64,000 bases of DNA from Trueperella pecoris (GTDB lineage Bacteria; Actinomycetota; Actinomycetes; Actinomycetales; Actinomycetaceae): assembly GCF_014926385.1 (NCBI RefSeq), contig NZ_CP053291.1:1612001-1676000 (forward strand), read 5' to 3'. The position numbers and the translations under genes were made by a program. Shown piece after piece: positions 8,667 through 17,447 of the stretch (the stretch's first letter is position 1; the number at the start of each line of letters is the position of its first letter). The notes under the pieces were generated by a model, which was not told where the DNA came from, searched no databases, and saw only the letters and a program-made list of their open reading frames with translations.

Positions 8667-10277
8667 CTACATCAGCAGGCGTGCCAAGACCCGATCGGCA
8701 AGTCCAGTGCGGTTCGCCCGATCAATTGGTGCTGGTTTGCGCCCCGCTTCCACGTGCACGATCCGAATCTCGAATTCTTCGGCGAGCGCATTTTGGAAAT
8801 CAGCCGCCCCGTCAACCGCGCGATATTGCGCGCCAACTGCCCGTGCATAGGCTTCAATATCGAAGTGCTTTTCGGTCCGAAACACCCGGTCATAGGTACT
8901 TTGTGACCCGGTACCATATTCGAGGGACGAAAACAGCGAGCCGCCGTGGTCATCGATAACGACGACGTCCAAACGCGGCTTGCGTTGAGCAATCGTGGGT
9001 ACGAGCGCGGTGGCGTCATGGATAAAGGCAAGATCACCGATGACGACACGGGTGGGACGCCCCGTGGCGAGTGCGGAGCCGATGGCGCTTGACATTGTGC
9101 CGTCGATGCCTGCTAGGCCGCGGTTAGCATAGAGGGGACCGGCGGGCCGCCCTCCGTACAGGTTGACCTCGCGGATGATGGTCGATGCCGCCAGTTGTGT
9201 GGGAACCTCCGATGCTGTGATTGCGCGGCTGATAATCGGGACTGGAACATGTGTGCAGCGGGTGAGGTGCTCAAGTTCGGCTTCGATTGCTTGGTCAGCA
9301 CGCACCGAAAGCGCTAGCCATTCCTCGAGCCACCGTATCGGGCTGTCGGCAATAAGTGCGGGGACATCGGCTAGCGTGACGACATCGGCAGTACCTGCCG
9401 CATCGGTGTATCCGGCGCCCTCATCCACGGCATAGACCGCTATTGTTGGATCACCAAGGAGCGCTGATACTTCGCGTGTGAGGGTGGGGTGGCCGAAAAC
9501 CACTACCCGCTCAATCTTGGAACGTAAGTCTGTACGCAGAAGAATAGGGTGGGCGGATACGGCGTTGGGGTGGCCTCGCAGTTCGCCGGTAGGTTCTGCG
9601 AGGATGGGAACTGTGCTTATGTCAGGCAACGTCTCTTGATACAGCGGGTTGGACCGGATCGAGGGCCCTGAAACGATCACCGTGCGGCTACCGGAGGGAC
9701 GTTGCCGTTCGGCACAGTCTAAGATCACGTTGCCCCATGGCAATTCCGGCATGAGCGGTTCCCGGAAGGCCACGTTGATGAGAACCGGACCAGGGTGTCC
9801 ATGTAGGGCGGCCCGCACCGCGCGCACGACCTGCCCGCGCACGGCCGGCGCATCGGCGGGAATCTCCGCCACCGCGCGCACCGAGCCCTCGAGGACGGCC
9901 CGGTGGTCGGCGGTCTGCGAGGCGCGCACGCCGCGCCGCTCGTTGGGGCGATCGGCCGAAAGAACGATGAGCGGCACTCCGGCATAATTGGCTTCTTCAA
10001 CTGCCGGATGCAGATTAGCCACCGCCGAGCCTGACGTCGTGACCACCGCAGCAGGGTTACCCGCCACCGCGCTACCAAGAGCAATAAAACCTGCTACACG
10101 TTCATCTGTCTCCACATGCAAGGTCACCACACCTGCTGCTTCGGCATCCGCAAGGGCATACGCCAGTGGTGCCGAGCGCGAGCCTGGGCACAAAATGTAA
10201 GTACGTACGCCGAGGCGGACCAATTCAGCCACGACGGCGCGCGCCACTTTGGTCGAGGCCGAGATTGCTTCGCTCAC
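8667..10277 (-). CDS. menD: SEPHCHC synthase (2-succinyl-5-enolpyruvyl-6-hydroxy-3-cyclohexene-1-carboxylate synthase)
   Basis: MenD is the thiamine-diphosphate enzyme joining isochorismate and 2-oxoglutarate. The 536-residue protein begins with the ThDP-fold N-terminal domain (CPGSRSAPLAYAL, HVETDERVAGFIALG with the catalytic Glu, TTSGSAVANLHPAVEEA, LSADRP) and has the cofactor motif GDLAFIHDATALV followed by VVIDDHGGSLFSSLEY. It overlaps menC by ATGA. The 3' half (about 8670-9700) is visibly lower in GC than the 5' half (about 9780-10277), which continues smoothly into menC. Confidence 0.94.
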   Translation of the reverse strand: MSEAISASTKVARAVVAELVRLGVRTYILCPGSRSAPLAYALADAEAAGVVTLHVETDERVAGFIALGSAVAGNPAAVVTTSGSAVANLHPAVEEANYAGVPLIVLSADRPNERRGVRASQTADHRAVLEGSVRAVAEIPADAPAVRGQVVRAVRAALHGHPGPVLINVAFREPLMPELPWGNVILDCAERQRPSGSRTVIVSGPSIRSNPLYQETLPDISTVPILAEPTGELRGHPNAVSAHPILLRTDLRSKIERVVVFGHPTLTREVSALLGDPTIAVYAVDEGAGYTDAAGTADVVTLADVPALIADSPIRWLEEWLALSVRADQAIEAELEHLTRCTHVPVPIISRAITASEVPTQLAASTIIREVNLYGGRPAGPLYANRGLAGIDGTMSSAIGSALATGRPTRVVIGDLAFIHDATALVPTIAQRKPRLDVVVIDDHGGSLFSSLEYGTGSQSTYDRVFRTEKHFDIEAYARAVGAQYRAVDGAADFQNALAEEFEIRIVHVEAGRKPAPIDRANRTGLADRVLARLLM

Positions 10278-11248
10278 GCAAGTCCTCCCATGAATTTGTA
10301 CTCTCCGCTGACCTTACCTTGCGCGCTGGCTACCGCCCACATTTGTGCGAGGCGTTCTTCCCAAGCGCGAGAAAGCTTGGCACTGACGGGGAGGCTACGC
10401 ACGGGGGCAACGTCGCGTATCTCGATCTCGCCGCCCACCGGTGCCAGCGGATGATCCACGATGTCCTGAGTAAAAAGACGGGACGTGGCCAGGCCGCATG
10501 CGTAGGGCAGCTCGGGCAGGGCGGCGGCGAAGGCCAAGCCTGCCCGCAGCCCGACCGAGCTCTCGAGGGCCGAGGAGACGACCACCGGCATTTGGAGGCG
10601 TTCGGCAAGCTCGAGCGCGGCTCGTACGCCGCCCAGCGGCTGGTTCTTGACGACGGCGAGATCGGCCGCTCCCCGGCGCGCGACCTCCAGGGGGTCGGCC
10701 CCGCGCCGAATCGACTCGTCCGCAGCGATGGGCACCTCCACACGACGCCGTACGGCCAGCAGCTCGTCGACGCTGGGGCAGGGCTGTTCCACGTATTCCA
10801 AGCCGCCGGCGGCCCGGTCCATCTGGCGGATGTGCGCCACGGCCGTGTCCACGTCCCAGGCTGCGTTGGCGTCGATGCGAATCTTTGCCGCGGGCTGGGC
10901 GTCCCGCACCGCCTCGAGTCGGGCCAGATCCTCGCAGAGAGCGCCGGGATGGTCAGCGATCTTCACCTTCAAGGTCGAGCATGTGGACGCAGCCGCGAGC
11001 GCATGCGCCACCTCGGCGTCAACAGCAGCAATAGTCTCATTGACCGGAATGGATTCGCGGAGCGCAACCGGATAACCGAGGTTGGCCGCCTCGACACCGG
11101 CGGCTAGCCAGCGAGCCGACTCGACGGCGTCGTAATCCCAAAACGGCGAGACCTCACCCCAGCCCTTACCGTGCACGACCAGACCGTCGCGGACGGTAAG
11201 TTTGCGAAAGCGATTCTTCAGCGCCAGCCGATAGACGTAAAACTTCAT
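10274..11248 (-). CDS. menC: o-Succinylbenzoate synthase
   Basis: MenC is an enolase-superfamily dehydratase that makes o-succinylbenzoate from SHCHC. In 324 residues the catalytic pattern is present: KVKIADH (first Lys), RIDANAAWD (metal Asp), EQPC (metal Glu), AADESIR (metal Asp) and VVKNQPLGG (second Lys). It lies directly upstream of menD with an ATGA overlap and is divergent from menB with 30 bases between starts. Confidence 0.93.
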   Translation of the reverse strand: MKFYVYRLALKNRFRKLTVRDGLVVHGKGWGEVSPFWDYDAVESARWLAAGVEAANLGYPVALRESIPVNETIAAVDAEVAHALAAASTCSTLKVKIADHPGALCEDLARLEAVRDAQPAAKIRIDANAAWDVDTAVAHIRQMDRAAGGLEYVEQPCPSVDELLAVRRRVEVPIAADESIRRGADPLEVARRGAADLAVVKNQPLGGVRAALELAERLQMPVVVSSALESSVGLRAGLAFAAALPELPYACGLATSRLFTQDIVDHPLAPVGGEIEIRDVAPVRSLPVSAKLSRAWEERLAQMWAVASAQGKVSGEYKFMGGLA

Positions 11249-11278
11249 CCTTCAACCATACGCTGGCACAATGGAGGC

Positions 11279-12259
11279 ATGGCAATAACTCCTCTTCCTC
11301 CCAAGGTCTCTGAGATTTTCGATCCTCGCCGCTGGCGCACGGTCGACGGCTTCCCCGACGCGGACATCACCTATCACCGCGGCGTGGAGCGGGTTTTCGA
11401 CGGGGAGGAGGTCGTGAGCGAACGTGACCTGCCGGTGGTGCGCATCGCCTTCAACCGCGCCCACGTGCGCAACGCCTTCCGCCCGGAAACTGTGGATCAG
11501 CTCTACCGGGCCATCGACCATGCTCGCCTCTCGGGCGAGATCGGCGCCGTCATCCTCACCGGCAATGGCCCCAGCACCAAGGACGGCGGCTGGGCCTTCT
11601 GCTCCGGGGGCGACCAGCGCATTCGCGGGCGGGACGGCTATAAGTACGACGGCGGGGGCGACGACGCCGCGGCCAACGCGGCCACGCGCGCCGAGACCTC
11701 GCGGGCTGGGCGCCTGCACATCCTCGAGGTTCAGCGCCTCATGCGCACCTCGGGCATGATCTTCATCGGCGCAATCTGCGGGTGGGCCACCGGCGGCGGC
11801 CACTCACTTAACGTACTGTGCGACCTGTCGCTGGCCTCCATCGAGCACGCACGGTTCATGCAGGTCGACGCCAACGTAGGTTCCTTCGACGGCGGCTACG
11901 GAGCAGCCCTGCTCGCCCGCCAGGTCGGGGACAAGCGCGCCCGGGAGATTTTCTTCCTCGCCCGCGAGTATTCCGCCGCCGACGCGCAACGGTGGGGCGT
12001 GGTCAACGAGGCCGTCCCCCACGCCGAGCTCGAGGCGAAGGCACTGGAATACGCAGCGATCATGTCAACCAAGTCCCCGCAGGCCCTGCGCATGCTCAAA
12101 TTTGCTTTCAACCTTGCCGACGACGGGCTGGCCGGCCAGCAGGTTTTCGCCGGCGAGGCCACCCGCCTGGCCTACATGACGGCCGAGGCACAGGAGGGGC
12201 GCGACGCATTCCTCGAAAGGCGCAGCCCCGACTGGTCGAGTTTCCCGTTCTACGCCTGA
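11279..12259 (+). CDS. menB: 1,4-Dihydroxy-2-naphthoyl-CoA synthase
   Basis: MenB is a crotonase-fold enzyme that closes the naphthoquinone ring. The 326-residue product has FCSGGDQRIRGRDGYKY, ICGWATGGGHSLNVLCDL (oxyanion hole), DANVGSFDGGYGAALLARQVG and the C-terminal FLERRSPDWSSFPFYA, all diagnostic. I start at ATG 11279. A GGAGG ends only one base before it, too close for normal use, so the mRNA may be leaderless or start very near the ATG. The frame is open farther upstream but runs into menC, so those starts are rejected. Confidence 0.93.
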   Translation: MAITPLPPKVSEIFDPRRWRTVDGFPDADITYHRGVERVFDGEEVVSERDLPVVRIAFNRAHVRNAFRPETVDQLYRAIDHARLSGEIGAVILTGNGPSTKDGGWAFCSGGDQRIRGRDGYKYDGGGDDAAANAATRAETSRAGRLHILEVQRLMRTSGMIFIGAICGWATGGGHSLNVLCDLSLASIEHARFMQVDANVGSFDGGYGAALLARQVGDKRAREIFFLAREYSAADAQRWGVVNEAVPHAELEAKALEYAAIMSTKSPQALRMLKFAFNLADDGLAGQQVFAGEATRLAYMTAEAQEGRDAFLERRSPDWSSFPFYA

Positions 12260-12434
12260 GAAGCTTCGGCGTCGCCGACAACTCCTACGGTGACATTTCC
12301 GAAAATTTCCCCCACCAAAGTCGCAGTTCGATAACTTAACCGCCAAATGTACGAAAGGTCCCAGCGTGAGCGGCGCCACCCTGTGTAGTATTGACGTACA
12401 CAACTTCGGGTGATCTCACCTTCACCGCGTGAGC

Positions 12435-12462
12435 CGGAGGATGCCACCGTCGGCACCCTCCG
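12435..12462 (+). promoter_or_regulatory. Hairpin in the leader of the sugar ABC operon
   Basis: CGGAGGATGCC (12435-12445) faces GGCACCCTCCG (12452-12462) with a six-base loop and a single A-C mismatch. It lies about 55 bases upstream of the substrate-binding protein start and could be an attenuator, an mRNA-stabilising stem or an operator half-site pair. Upstream, TTGAC near 12390 within GTGTA...TACAC is a possible promoter/operator area. Confidence 0.4.
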
Positions 12463-12516
12463 CCAGATCGGCAACGATGCCGGGAAACCGAAGTGACGTA
12501 TTCAAAGGAGAATCAC

Positions 12517-13815
12517 ATGCGACGTCTTGTTGCAATGGTGGGTGCGGCAGCACTCGCACTGTCCCTCGCTGCCTGTGGCAGCAATTCAGGAACTGCCAAG
12601 GGAACCGAAGGAGCCACGGGCGGAGGCAACTCCGTCGGCGTCGTTACCTGGTGGTCGGCCGGCTCGGAGAAGCAGGGCCTCGACGCGCTCGTCAAGGTCT
12701 TCAACGAGCAGAACCCCAACATCACGTTTGAAAACCAGGCCGTATCGGGCGGCTCGGGCTCAAACGCCAAGCAGAAGCTTCAGACCGACCTGGCCGCGAA
12801 GAACCCGCCGGACACCTACCAGGCACACGCTGGCGCCGAGCTTTCCTCGGACATCGCCGCCGGTTACCTCGAGGACGTCTCGGGCCTCTACGACGAGTTC
12901 AAGCTCCGCGAGGCTTTTCCCAAGACCCTCCTGGACGCGCTGACCGTGGACGGCAAGATCTACTCGGTGCCGTCCAATATCCACCGCGGTAACGTCGTGT
13001 GGGTCTCCCCCAAGGCCCTCGAGAAGGCAGGCATCGACCCCACCAAGGCTCCCGCCGACATCGACGCGTGGATCGCTGATATGGACAAGCTCAAGGCCGC
13101 GGGCGTGGCCCACCCGCTGACGGTCGGTTCGGACTGGACCCAGTTGGAGCTGCTGGAGACCGTCCTCATCTCCGATCTCGGCGCGGACGGCTACCTGGGC
13201 CTCCTCGACGGCAAGACCTCGTGGGAGTCCGAGGGCGTCACCAAGGCTCTCAACCACTTCTCCAAGCTGATGTCCTTCACCGATCCGGGCCTCTACCAGG
13301 AGGACTGGGAGCCGGCGATGAAGTCCATCATCAACAATGACGGCAACGTCGCCTACAACGTCATGGGCGATTGGGCGCCGGCCGCATTCGACGGCGCGGG
13401 CAAGAAGTGGGGCCAAGACTACTACAGCTGGCCGGTGCCGGGTAACCAGGGGGTCTTCGACTTCCTCGCCGATTCCTTTACCCTGCCGGTTGGTGCGAAG
13501 AACACCGAGGGAACCAAGGCGTGGCTGAAGACGATCTCGTCGCCCGAGGGCCAGGTTGCTTTCAACACCGTCAAGGGCTCGATCCCCGCTCGCTCGGACC
13601 TCACCCCAGAGCAGATCGCGAAGTTCTCTGACTACCAGCAGGACGCCATGAAGTCCTTCAGCGAGGACACCATCGTCCCGTCCCTGGCACACGGCGCAGC
13701 CGTGTCCATCAAGGCTTCCGAAGCCATGAAGCAGGCCATCTCGAAGTTCACCTCCTCCGGTGCAACTGATGTTGCCTCGCTCCAGAAGGAGCTTGGCGCG
13801 GCAGCTAAGAACTAA
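12517..13815 (+). CDS. Sugar ABC transporter substrate-binding lipoprotein
   Basis: The 432-residue protein has a lipoprotein signal with LAAC (Cys20) and a family-1 extracellular sugar-binding fold: VVTWWSAGSEKQGLDALVK, DTYQAHAGAELSS, SVPSNIHRGNVVWV, MGDWAPAAF. The overall pattern resembles glucose/mannose-type binding proteins such as GtsA, so glucose or mannose is a reasonable guess but not proven. ATG 12517 has AAAGGAG seven bases upstream; an earlier in-frame start at 12493 would put extra residues before the signal and is rejected. Two permeases follow, but no ATPase. Confidence 0.88.
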   Translation: MRRLVAMVGAAALALSLAACGSNSGTAKGTEGATGGGNSVGVVTWWSAGSEKQGLDALVKVFNEQNPNITFENQAVSGGSGSNAKQKLQTDLAAKNPPDTYQAHAGAELSSDIAAGYLEDVSGLYDEFKLREAFPKTLLDALTVDGKIYSVPSNIHRGNVVWVSPKALEKAGIDPTKAPADIDAWIADMDKLKAAGVAHPLTVGSDWTQLELLETVLISDLGADGYLGLLDGKTSWESEGVTKALNHFSKLMSFTDPGLYQEDWEPAMKSIINNDGNVAYNVMGDWAPAAFDGAGKKWGQDYYSWPVPGNQGVFDFLADSFTLPVGAKNTEGTKAWLKTISSPEGQVAFNTVKGSIPARSDLTPEQIAKFSDYQQDAMKSFSEDTIVPSLAHGAAVSIKASEAMKQAISKFTSSGATDVASLQKELGAAAKN

Positions 13816-13825
13816 TCAATCGATC

Positions 13826-13862
13826 GGGGGTGGAAGCAGCTCGAAAGGCTGTTTCCACCCCC
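13826..13862 (+). terminator. Intercistronic hairpin between binding protein and permease
   Basis: GGGGGTGGAAGCAGC (13826-13840) pairs with GCTGTTTCCACCCCC (13848-13862) with one G-U pair and a seven-base loop, ten bases after the stop codon. No T-run follows, so partial termination or 3'-end protection is more likely than full termination. Such a stem usually lets the binding protein be made in excess over the permeases. Confidence 0.7.
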
Positions 13863-13881
13863 ATACAGTGGACGGATAGTC

Positions 13882-14835
13882 ATGGCACAAGATGCGACAG
13901 TAGAAAGTAGGCGCCCGCACACGGCCCGACGCCGGCGCGGGGGCTGGCGGCAATGGGGCCCGGGCCTGCTCCTCATCTCCCCTTCATTGATCCTCGTAGG
14001 CGTGTTTGTTTACGGCCTCATCGGCTCAAACATCTACACCTCGTTCCAAGATAACCACTCGGCGGCGCAACTGGCTGGCAACCAGCCCATCAAGTTCGTC
14101 AGCTTTGACAACTTCATCACGCTCTTTAGCAATCCCGATTTCCAGCATTCGCTGAAGAATCTCGTGTTCTTCACCGTGGCCTTCCTGGTGGGCACGATGG
14201 TCATCGGATTCCTCTGGGCGTGGCTCATGGAACGCCCGATCCGCGGTGAAGGATTCTTCCGCTCGGTCTTCCTCTTCCCCATGGCAGTCTCGTTTATCGC
14301 CTCGGGCGTGGTGTGGCGCTGGCTGCTCAACCCGGGCACGGACACTTCGGCAACCGGCCTGAACCGCCTCTTCCAGATGATCGGCCTGGACTTCTTGCAA
14401 AACAAGTGGACCGCTTCGGAAAACTGGGCAATCATGGCGATCGCCCTGGCCGCGATATGGCAGCTCTCCGGTTACGTCATGGCCTTGTTCCTGGCCGGCT
14501 TCCGCGGCGTGTCCGAGGATCTGCGCGAGGCATCGAAGGTTGACGGTGCCAACGGTTGGCAGACCTACCGTCATATCATCTTCCCGCAACTGACGCCGGT
14601 GGCCCTGTCCGCGGTGATCATCATCGCCCACATGTCGCTGAAGTCCTTCGACCTCATCATTTCGATCACCAACCAAACGTGGTATCCGACCAAGGTTCCG
14701 GCCATTGACATGTACAACTTCATGACGGTCAACGACTACTCCATGGCCGCCGCCGTGGGCACGATCCTCCTCGTCATCGTGGCAGTGTTCGTGATCCCCT
14801 ACCTCATTCACGATTCGAGGGAGAACCGCCGATGA
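13882..14835 (+). CDS. Sugar ABC transporter permease (MalF/UgpA type)
   Basis: This is a 317-residue inner-membrane permease with about six helices. The cytoplasmic EAA loop reads EDLREASKVDGANGWQTYRHIIFPQL, shown here as EDLREASKVDGANG followed by a conserved IIFPQL. It follows the binding-protein gene after a hairpin and overlaps the second permease by ATGA. It would form the heterodimeric channel with its downstream partner. Confidence 0.88.
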   Translation: MAQDATVESRRPHTARRRRGGWRQWGPGLLLISPSLILVGVFVYGLIGSNIYTSFQDNHSAAQLAGNQPIKFVSFDNFITLFSNPDFQHSLKNLVFFTVAFLVGTMVIGFLWAWLMERPIRGEGFFRSVFLFPMAVSFIASGVVWRWLLNPGTDTSATGLNRLFQMIGLDFLQNKWTASENWAIMAIALAAIWQLSGYVMALFLAGFRGVSEDLREASKVDGANGWQTYRHIIFPQLTPVALSAVIIIAHMSLKSFDLIISITNQTWYPTKVPAIDMYNFMTVNDYSMAAAVGTILLVIVAVFVIPYLIHDSRENRR

Positions 14836-15716
14836 GCACCAACGTCGTCGCAAAAGAAATCAAAGCGGCCAAGCGAGCCGAACGCAACTCGCAGGGATTC
14901 TCCGCCAGCAAGGCCATTCGCTACGTCCTGCTGATCGTGTCCCTCGCGATCGTCCTTATGCCCGTCTACGTGCTGCTCATTACGTCGTTCAAGACAGCCA
15001 CCGACGCCGACCCATCGACGACCTGGCTCCTACCCACCGAATGGTCAATGCAGAACTGGATCAATGCCTGGGACTCGCTCAAGGGCGGCATCTGGCGTTC
15101 CCTGCTGCTGGTGATTCCGTCGTCGTTGATCTCGGCCATGCTGGGATCGGCCAACGGCTTCGTCCTGTCCAAGTGGCGCTTCCCCGGGTCGAACGCGGTC
15201 TTCACGTTGATTCTGTTCGGCATGTTCATCCCCTACCAGGCGGTCATGATTCCGCTCATGCGCATGGTGGTCAATACGGGCGTCGGATTCGGCATCCCCA
15301 CCCTGATCTTCATGCACATCGTCTACGGTATCCCGATCTGCACGCTGATCTTCCGCAACTACTACGAGTCGATCCCGACCGAACTGATCGAGGCCGCGAA
15401 GGTGGACGGCGCCGGCATGCTACGCACCTACTTCTCCGTGGTCCTGCCGATCTCGGTTCCCTCATTCGTGGTGGTCATCATTTGGCAGTTCACCTCCGCA
15501 TGGAATGACTTCCTCTTCGCACTCTTCTTCGGCGGCACCTCTCAGCAGGGGCCCGTCACCCTGGCGCTCAATGAGCTCGCCCACGGGTCGATCATGGCCG
15601 ATTACGGAGGGTCTATGGCGGGCGCGCTGCTCGCCTCAGTGCCCACACTCATCGTCTACATCGCGCTTGGAAAGTACTTCGTGGGCGGCCTGATGTCAGG
15701 CTCAGTCAAGGGCTAA
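14832..15716 (+). CDS. Sugar ABC transporter permease (MalG type)
   Basis: This is a 294-residue permease with six predicted helices and the EAA loop IEAAKVDGAGMLRTYFSVVLP. A basic, hydrophilic N-terminus (about 1-30) precedes the first helix. The start overlaps the previous permease stop (ATGA). No ATPase gene follows; a strong inverted repeat closes the operon, so the ATP-hydrolysing subunit must be supplied from elsewhere. Confidence 0.88.
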   Translation: MSTNVVAKEIKAAKRAERNSQGFSASKAIRYVLLIVSLAIVLMPVYVLLITSFKTATDADPSTTWLLPTEWSMQNWINAWDSLKGGIWRSLLLVIPSSLISAMLGSANGFVLSKWRFPGSNAVFTLILFGMFIPYQAVMIPLMRMVVNTGVGFGIPTLIFMHIVYGIPICTLIFRNYYESIPTELIEAAKVDGAGMLRTYFSVVLPISVPSFVVVIIWQFTSAWNDFLFALFFGGTSQQGPVTLALNELAHGSIMADYGGSMAGALLASVPTLIVYIALGKYFVGGLMSGSVKG

Positions 15717-15724
15717 ATGCCAAC

Positions 15725-15763
15725 GGAGGCTGCCGGAGTCATTGTGAGGCTTGGGCAGCCTCC
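15725..15763 (+). terminator. Terminator-like hairpin after the sugar ABC operon
   Basis: GGAGGCTGCC (15725-15734) is perfectly complementary to GGCAGCCTCC (15754-15763), nine bases after the permease stop. Only a short T-containing stretch (AAGCTTT) follows. Position and pairing favour a transcription end for the operon. From here to 15981 I see no gene on either strand. Confidence 0.7.
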
Positions 15764-15981
15764 AAGCTTTCCCAGCCGTATGCGCGCACGGTCGCCTCGA
15801 ACTAGTCGCGCACGGGGTTGCGCCCGCTCGACACCGCTGCCTCAACGTCGCGCCTGCAGCCACAGGGTCTTCAGCTCGCGGCAGCGCTTCTTCGCCCTCG
15901 AAGCCGAGGGGTGAAAACCACTGCGTAAGAGATGACGGAGCAGCCGCGGCGGAGTAGCGGGTGGTTGCCCTTGGCTTCCTC

Positions 15982-16160
15982 CTACGCCTTGGTGTAGGCG
16001 ATGGGGAAGGCGCCCTCGAGCATGAGCTTGGCGTCGTAGTATTCCGACATGAGCATCTGTGCGCGAGGGCTGGCCTTCCACGCACTTCGCGGTCTTGGAC
16101 TTCTTCCGGGAGCTCGCCGTAGGTGAAGGTGAGGTCGGAATGCTGGGTGTAGGTAGTCAC
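15982..16160 (-). pseudogene. Decayed gene of unknown function (frameshift plus premature stop)
   Basis: A strong ribosome site (AAGGAGGAGCGAC) precedes GTG 16160, and the first 26 codons read like real protein (TTYTQHSDLTFTYGELPEEV). After about 80 bases the coding signal moves to another frame, which reads QMLMSEYYDAKLMLEGAFP and then meets TAG at 15984-15982; that frame continues EEAKGNHPLL beyond the stop. This pattern of a good start, a frame change and an in-frame stop suggests a dead gene of about 60 codons or the relic of a longer one. I do not recognise the family. Between 16161 and 16307 only the upstream region of the next gene is seen. Confidence 0.5.
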
Positions 16161-16307
16161 GTCGCTCCTCCTTGAACGTGCGTTTTAAGATCGCCGGCAT
16201 GTTGCGAGCCCCGGACGGGCCGGCTGCCGCGCCCGGGCGAGAGGTGTGAGGTAGCAAGCGCGCTCGCGATTTGTCACCCGAGGCGGCGAAGGAGCACCCT
16301 AAAACTC

Positions 16308-17402
16308 GTGAAGAATGATTCAGCGACGCCCACCGCACCCAGGCCGACCACCCTGCCCCCACTGCCACCGATCGGACCGGCATGGTTCCCGGCGGCGATG
16401 GGCACGGGCATCCTGGCCACCCTCCTGCAGACCCATGCGGATAACCTCCCGGGCGCGGGCATGGCCGCCGTCGGCGTGCTAGCGCTGGCCTGGATCGTGC
16501 TGGCAACACTGGCCGTCGGCTACCTTGTGCGAATCGCACGGTCGCGCTCCGCGCTGACCATCACGATCCGCGATTCGACCCAGACCCCGATGTGGGGCAC
16601 GGTCTCGATGGGCATTCTCTCCGTCGGCTCGGCGACCGCCACCGTCATTCCTGCCCATTGGCCCCGCCTGACCGATCTGGCCTGGGAGATCGACTCCTTC
16701 ACCTGGGTGCTGGGCACCCTCATCGGCATCGTGGCCGCCATCGGCTTCGCCATCTGGCTGGTCGGCACCGACCTAGGATCGCCGACCACGGTGTGGGGAC
16801 TGGCCGTCGTCGGGCCGATGGTTGCGGCCACCACGGGCGCAGGGCTCGTCGCCCACGTCTCGCCCACCTTCCAGTTTTGGCTTCTCGCGGTCAGCGCGGC
16901 GTGCTTCTTCCTCGCCCTCTTCCTCGGCGTCGCCGTCTTCGCCACGGCCTACCATCACCACTGGCGCGTGGAGACGTTGCCACTGGCCGCGAGCGCGAGC
17001 GCGTGGATTCCGTTGGGAATGGTCGGGCAGTCGACGGCGGCTGCCCAGTCCATCGCCACGCAAGCCCAGCACATGTTGATGCCGCAGTTCTCCGGCAGCG
17101 CCCAGGCCGTGGCGAACGCCTACGGCTGGACCATGTTCGTCGTCGGTTTCCCGCTGGTGGCGTGGGCGGTTTTCATGACGGTGCGCGGTTTCATGCGCAG
17201 AATGCCGTTCGCGCCGGGTTGGTGGGCGCTGACCTTCCCCATCGGCACGCTCGCCCTGGGGGCAACCTTGCTGGCCAAGGGCACGGGCCTGTCCGTCCTG
17301 ACAGGCGTGGGGGCTTTCGGAACGCTGGTCCTCCTCGGGACGGTGACGCTGTGCTACGTGGCCTCGGGGTTGAATATCTCCCGCCGCGGAATGGTGTGGT
17401 AG
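16308..17402 (+). CDS. TDT family transporter (TehA/SLAC1-like)
   Basis: The 364-residue protein has about ten hydrophobic helices and begins, after a Pro-rich N-terminus, with PAWFPAAMGTGILATLL, the conserved first helix of the tellurite-resistance/dicarboxylate transporter (TDT) family. The Phe/Trp and Gly patterns are consistent with an anion channel or C4-dicarboxylate/sulfite exporter. The substrate cannot be told. The start is GTG 16308, with GGAG rather far upstream (about 15 bases). It stands alone between the sugar operon and menE. Confidence 0.75.
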   Translation: MKNDSATPTAPRPTTLPPLPPIGPAWFPAAMGTGILATLLQTHADNLPGAGMAAVGVLALAWIVLATLAVGYLVRIARSRSALTITIRDSTQTPMWGTVSMGILSVGSATATVIPAHWPRLTDLAWEIDSFTWVLGTLIGIVAAIGFAIWLVGTDLGSPTTVWGLAVVGPMVAATTGAGLVAHVSPTFQFWLLAVSAACFFLALFLGVAVFATAYHHHWRVETLPLAASASAWIPLGMVGQSTAAAQSIATQAQHMLMPQFSGSAQAVANAYGWTMFVVGFPLVAWAVFMTVRGFMRRMPFAPGWWALTFPIGTLALGATLLAKGTGLSVLTGVGAFGTLVLLGTVTLCYVASGLNISRRGMVW

Positions 17403-17447
17403 CCCGGCCGATTTGAACCGGCACGCCGCGGTGGCAACGATAGAGGC

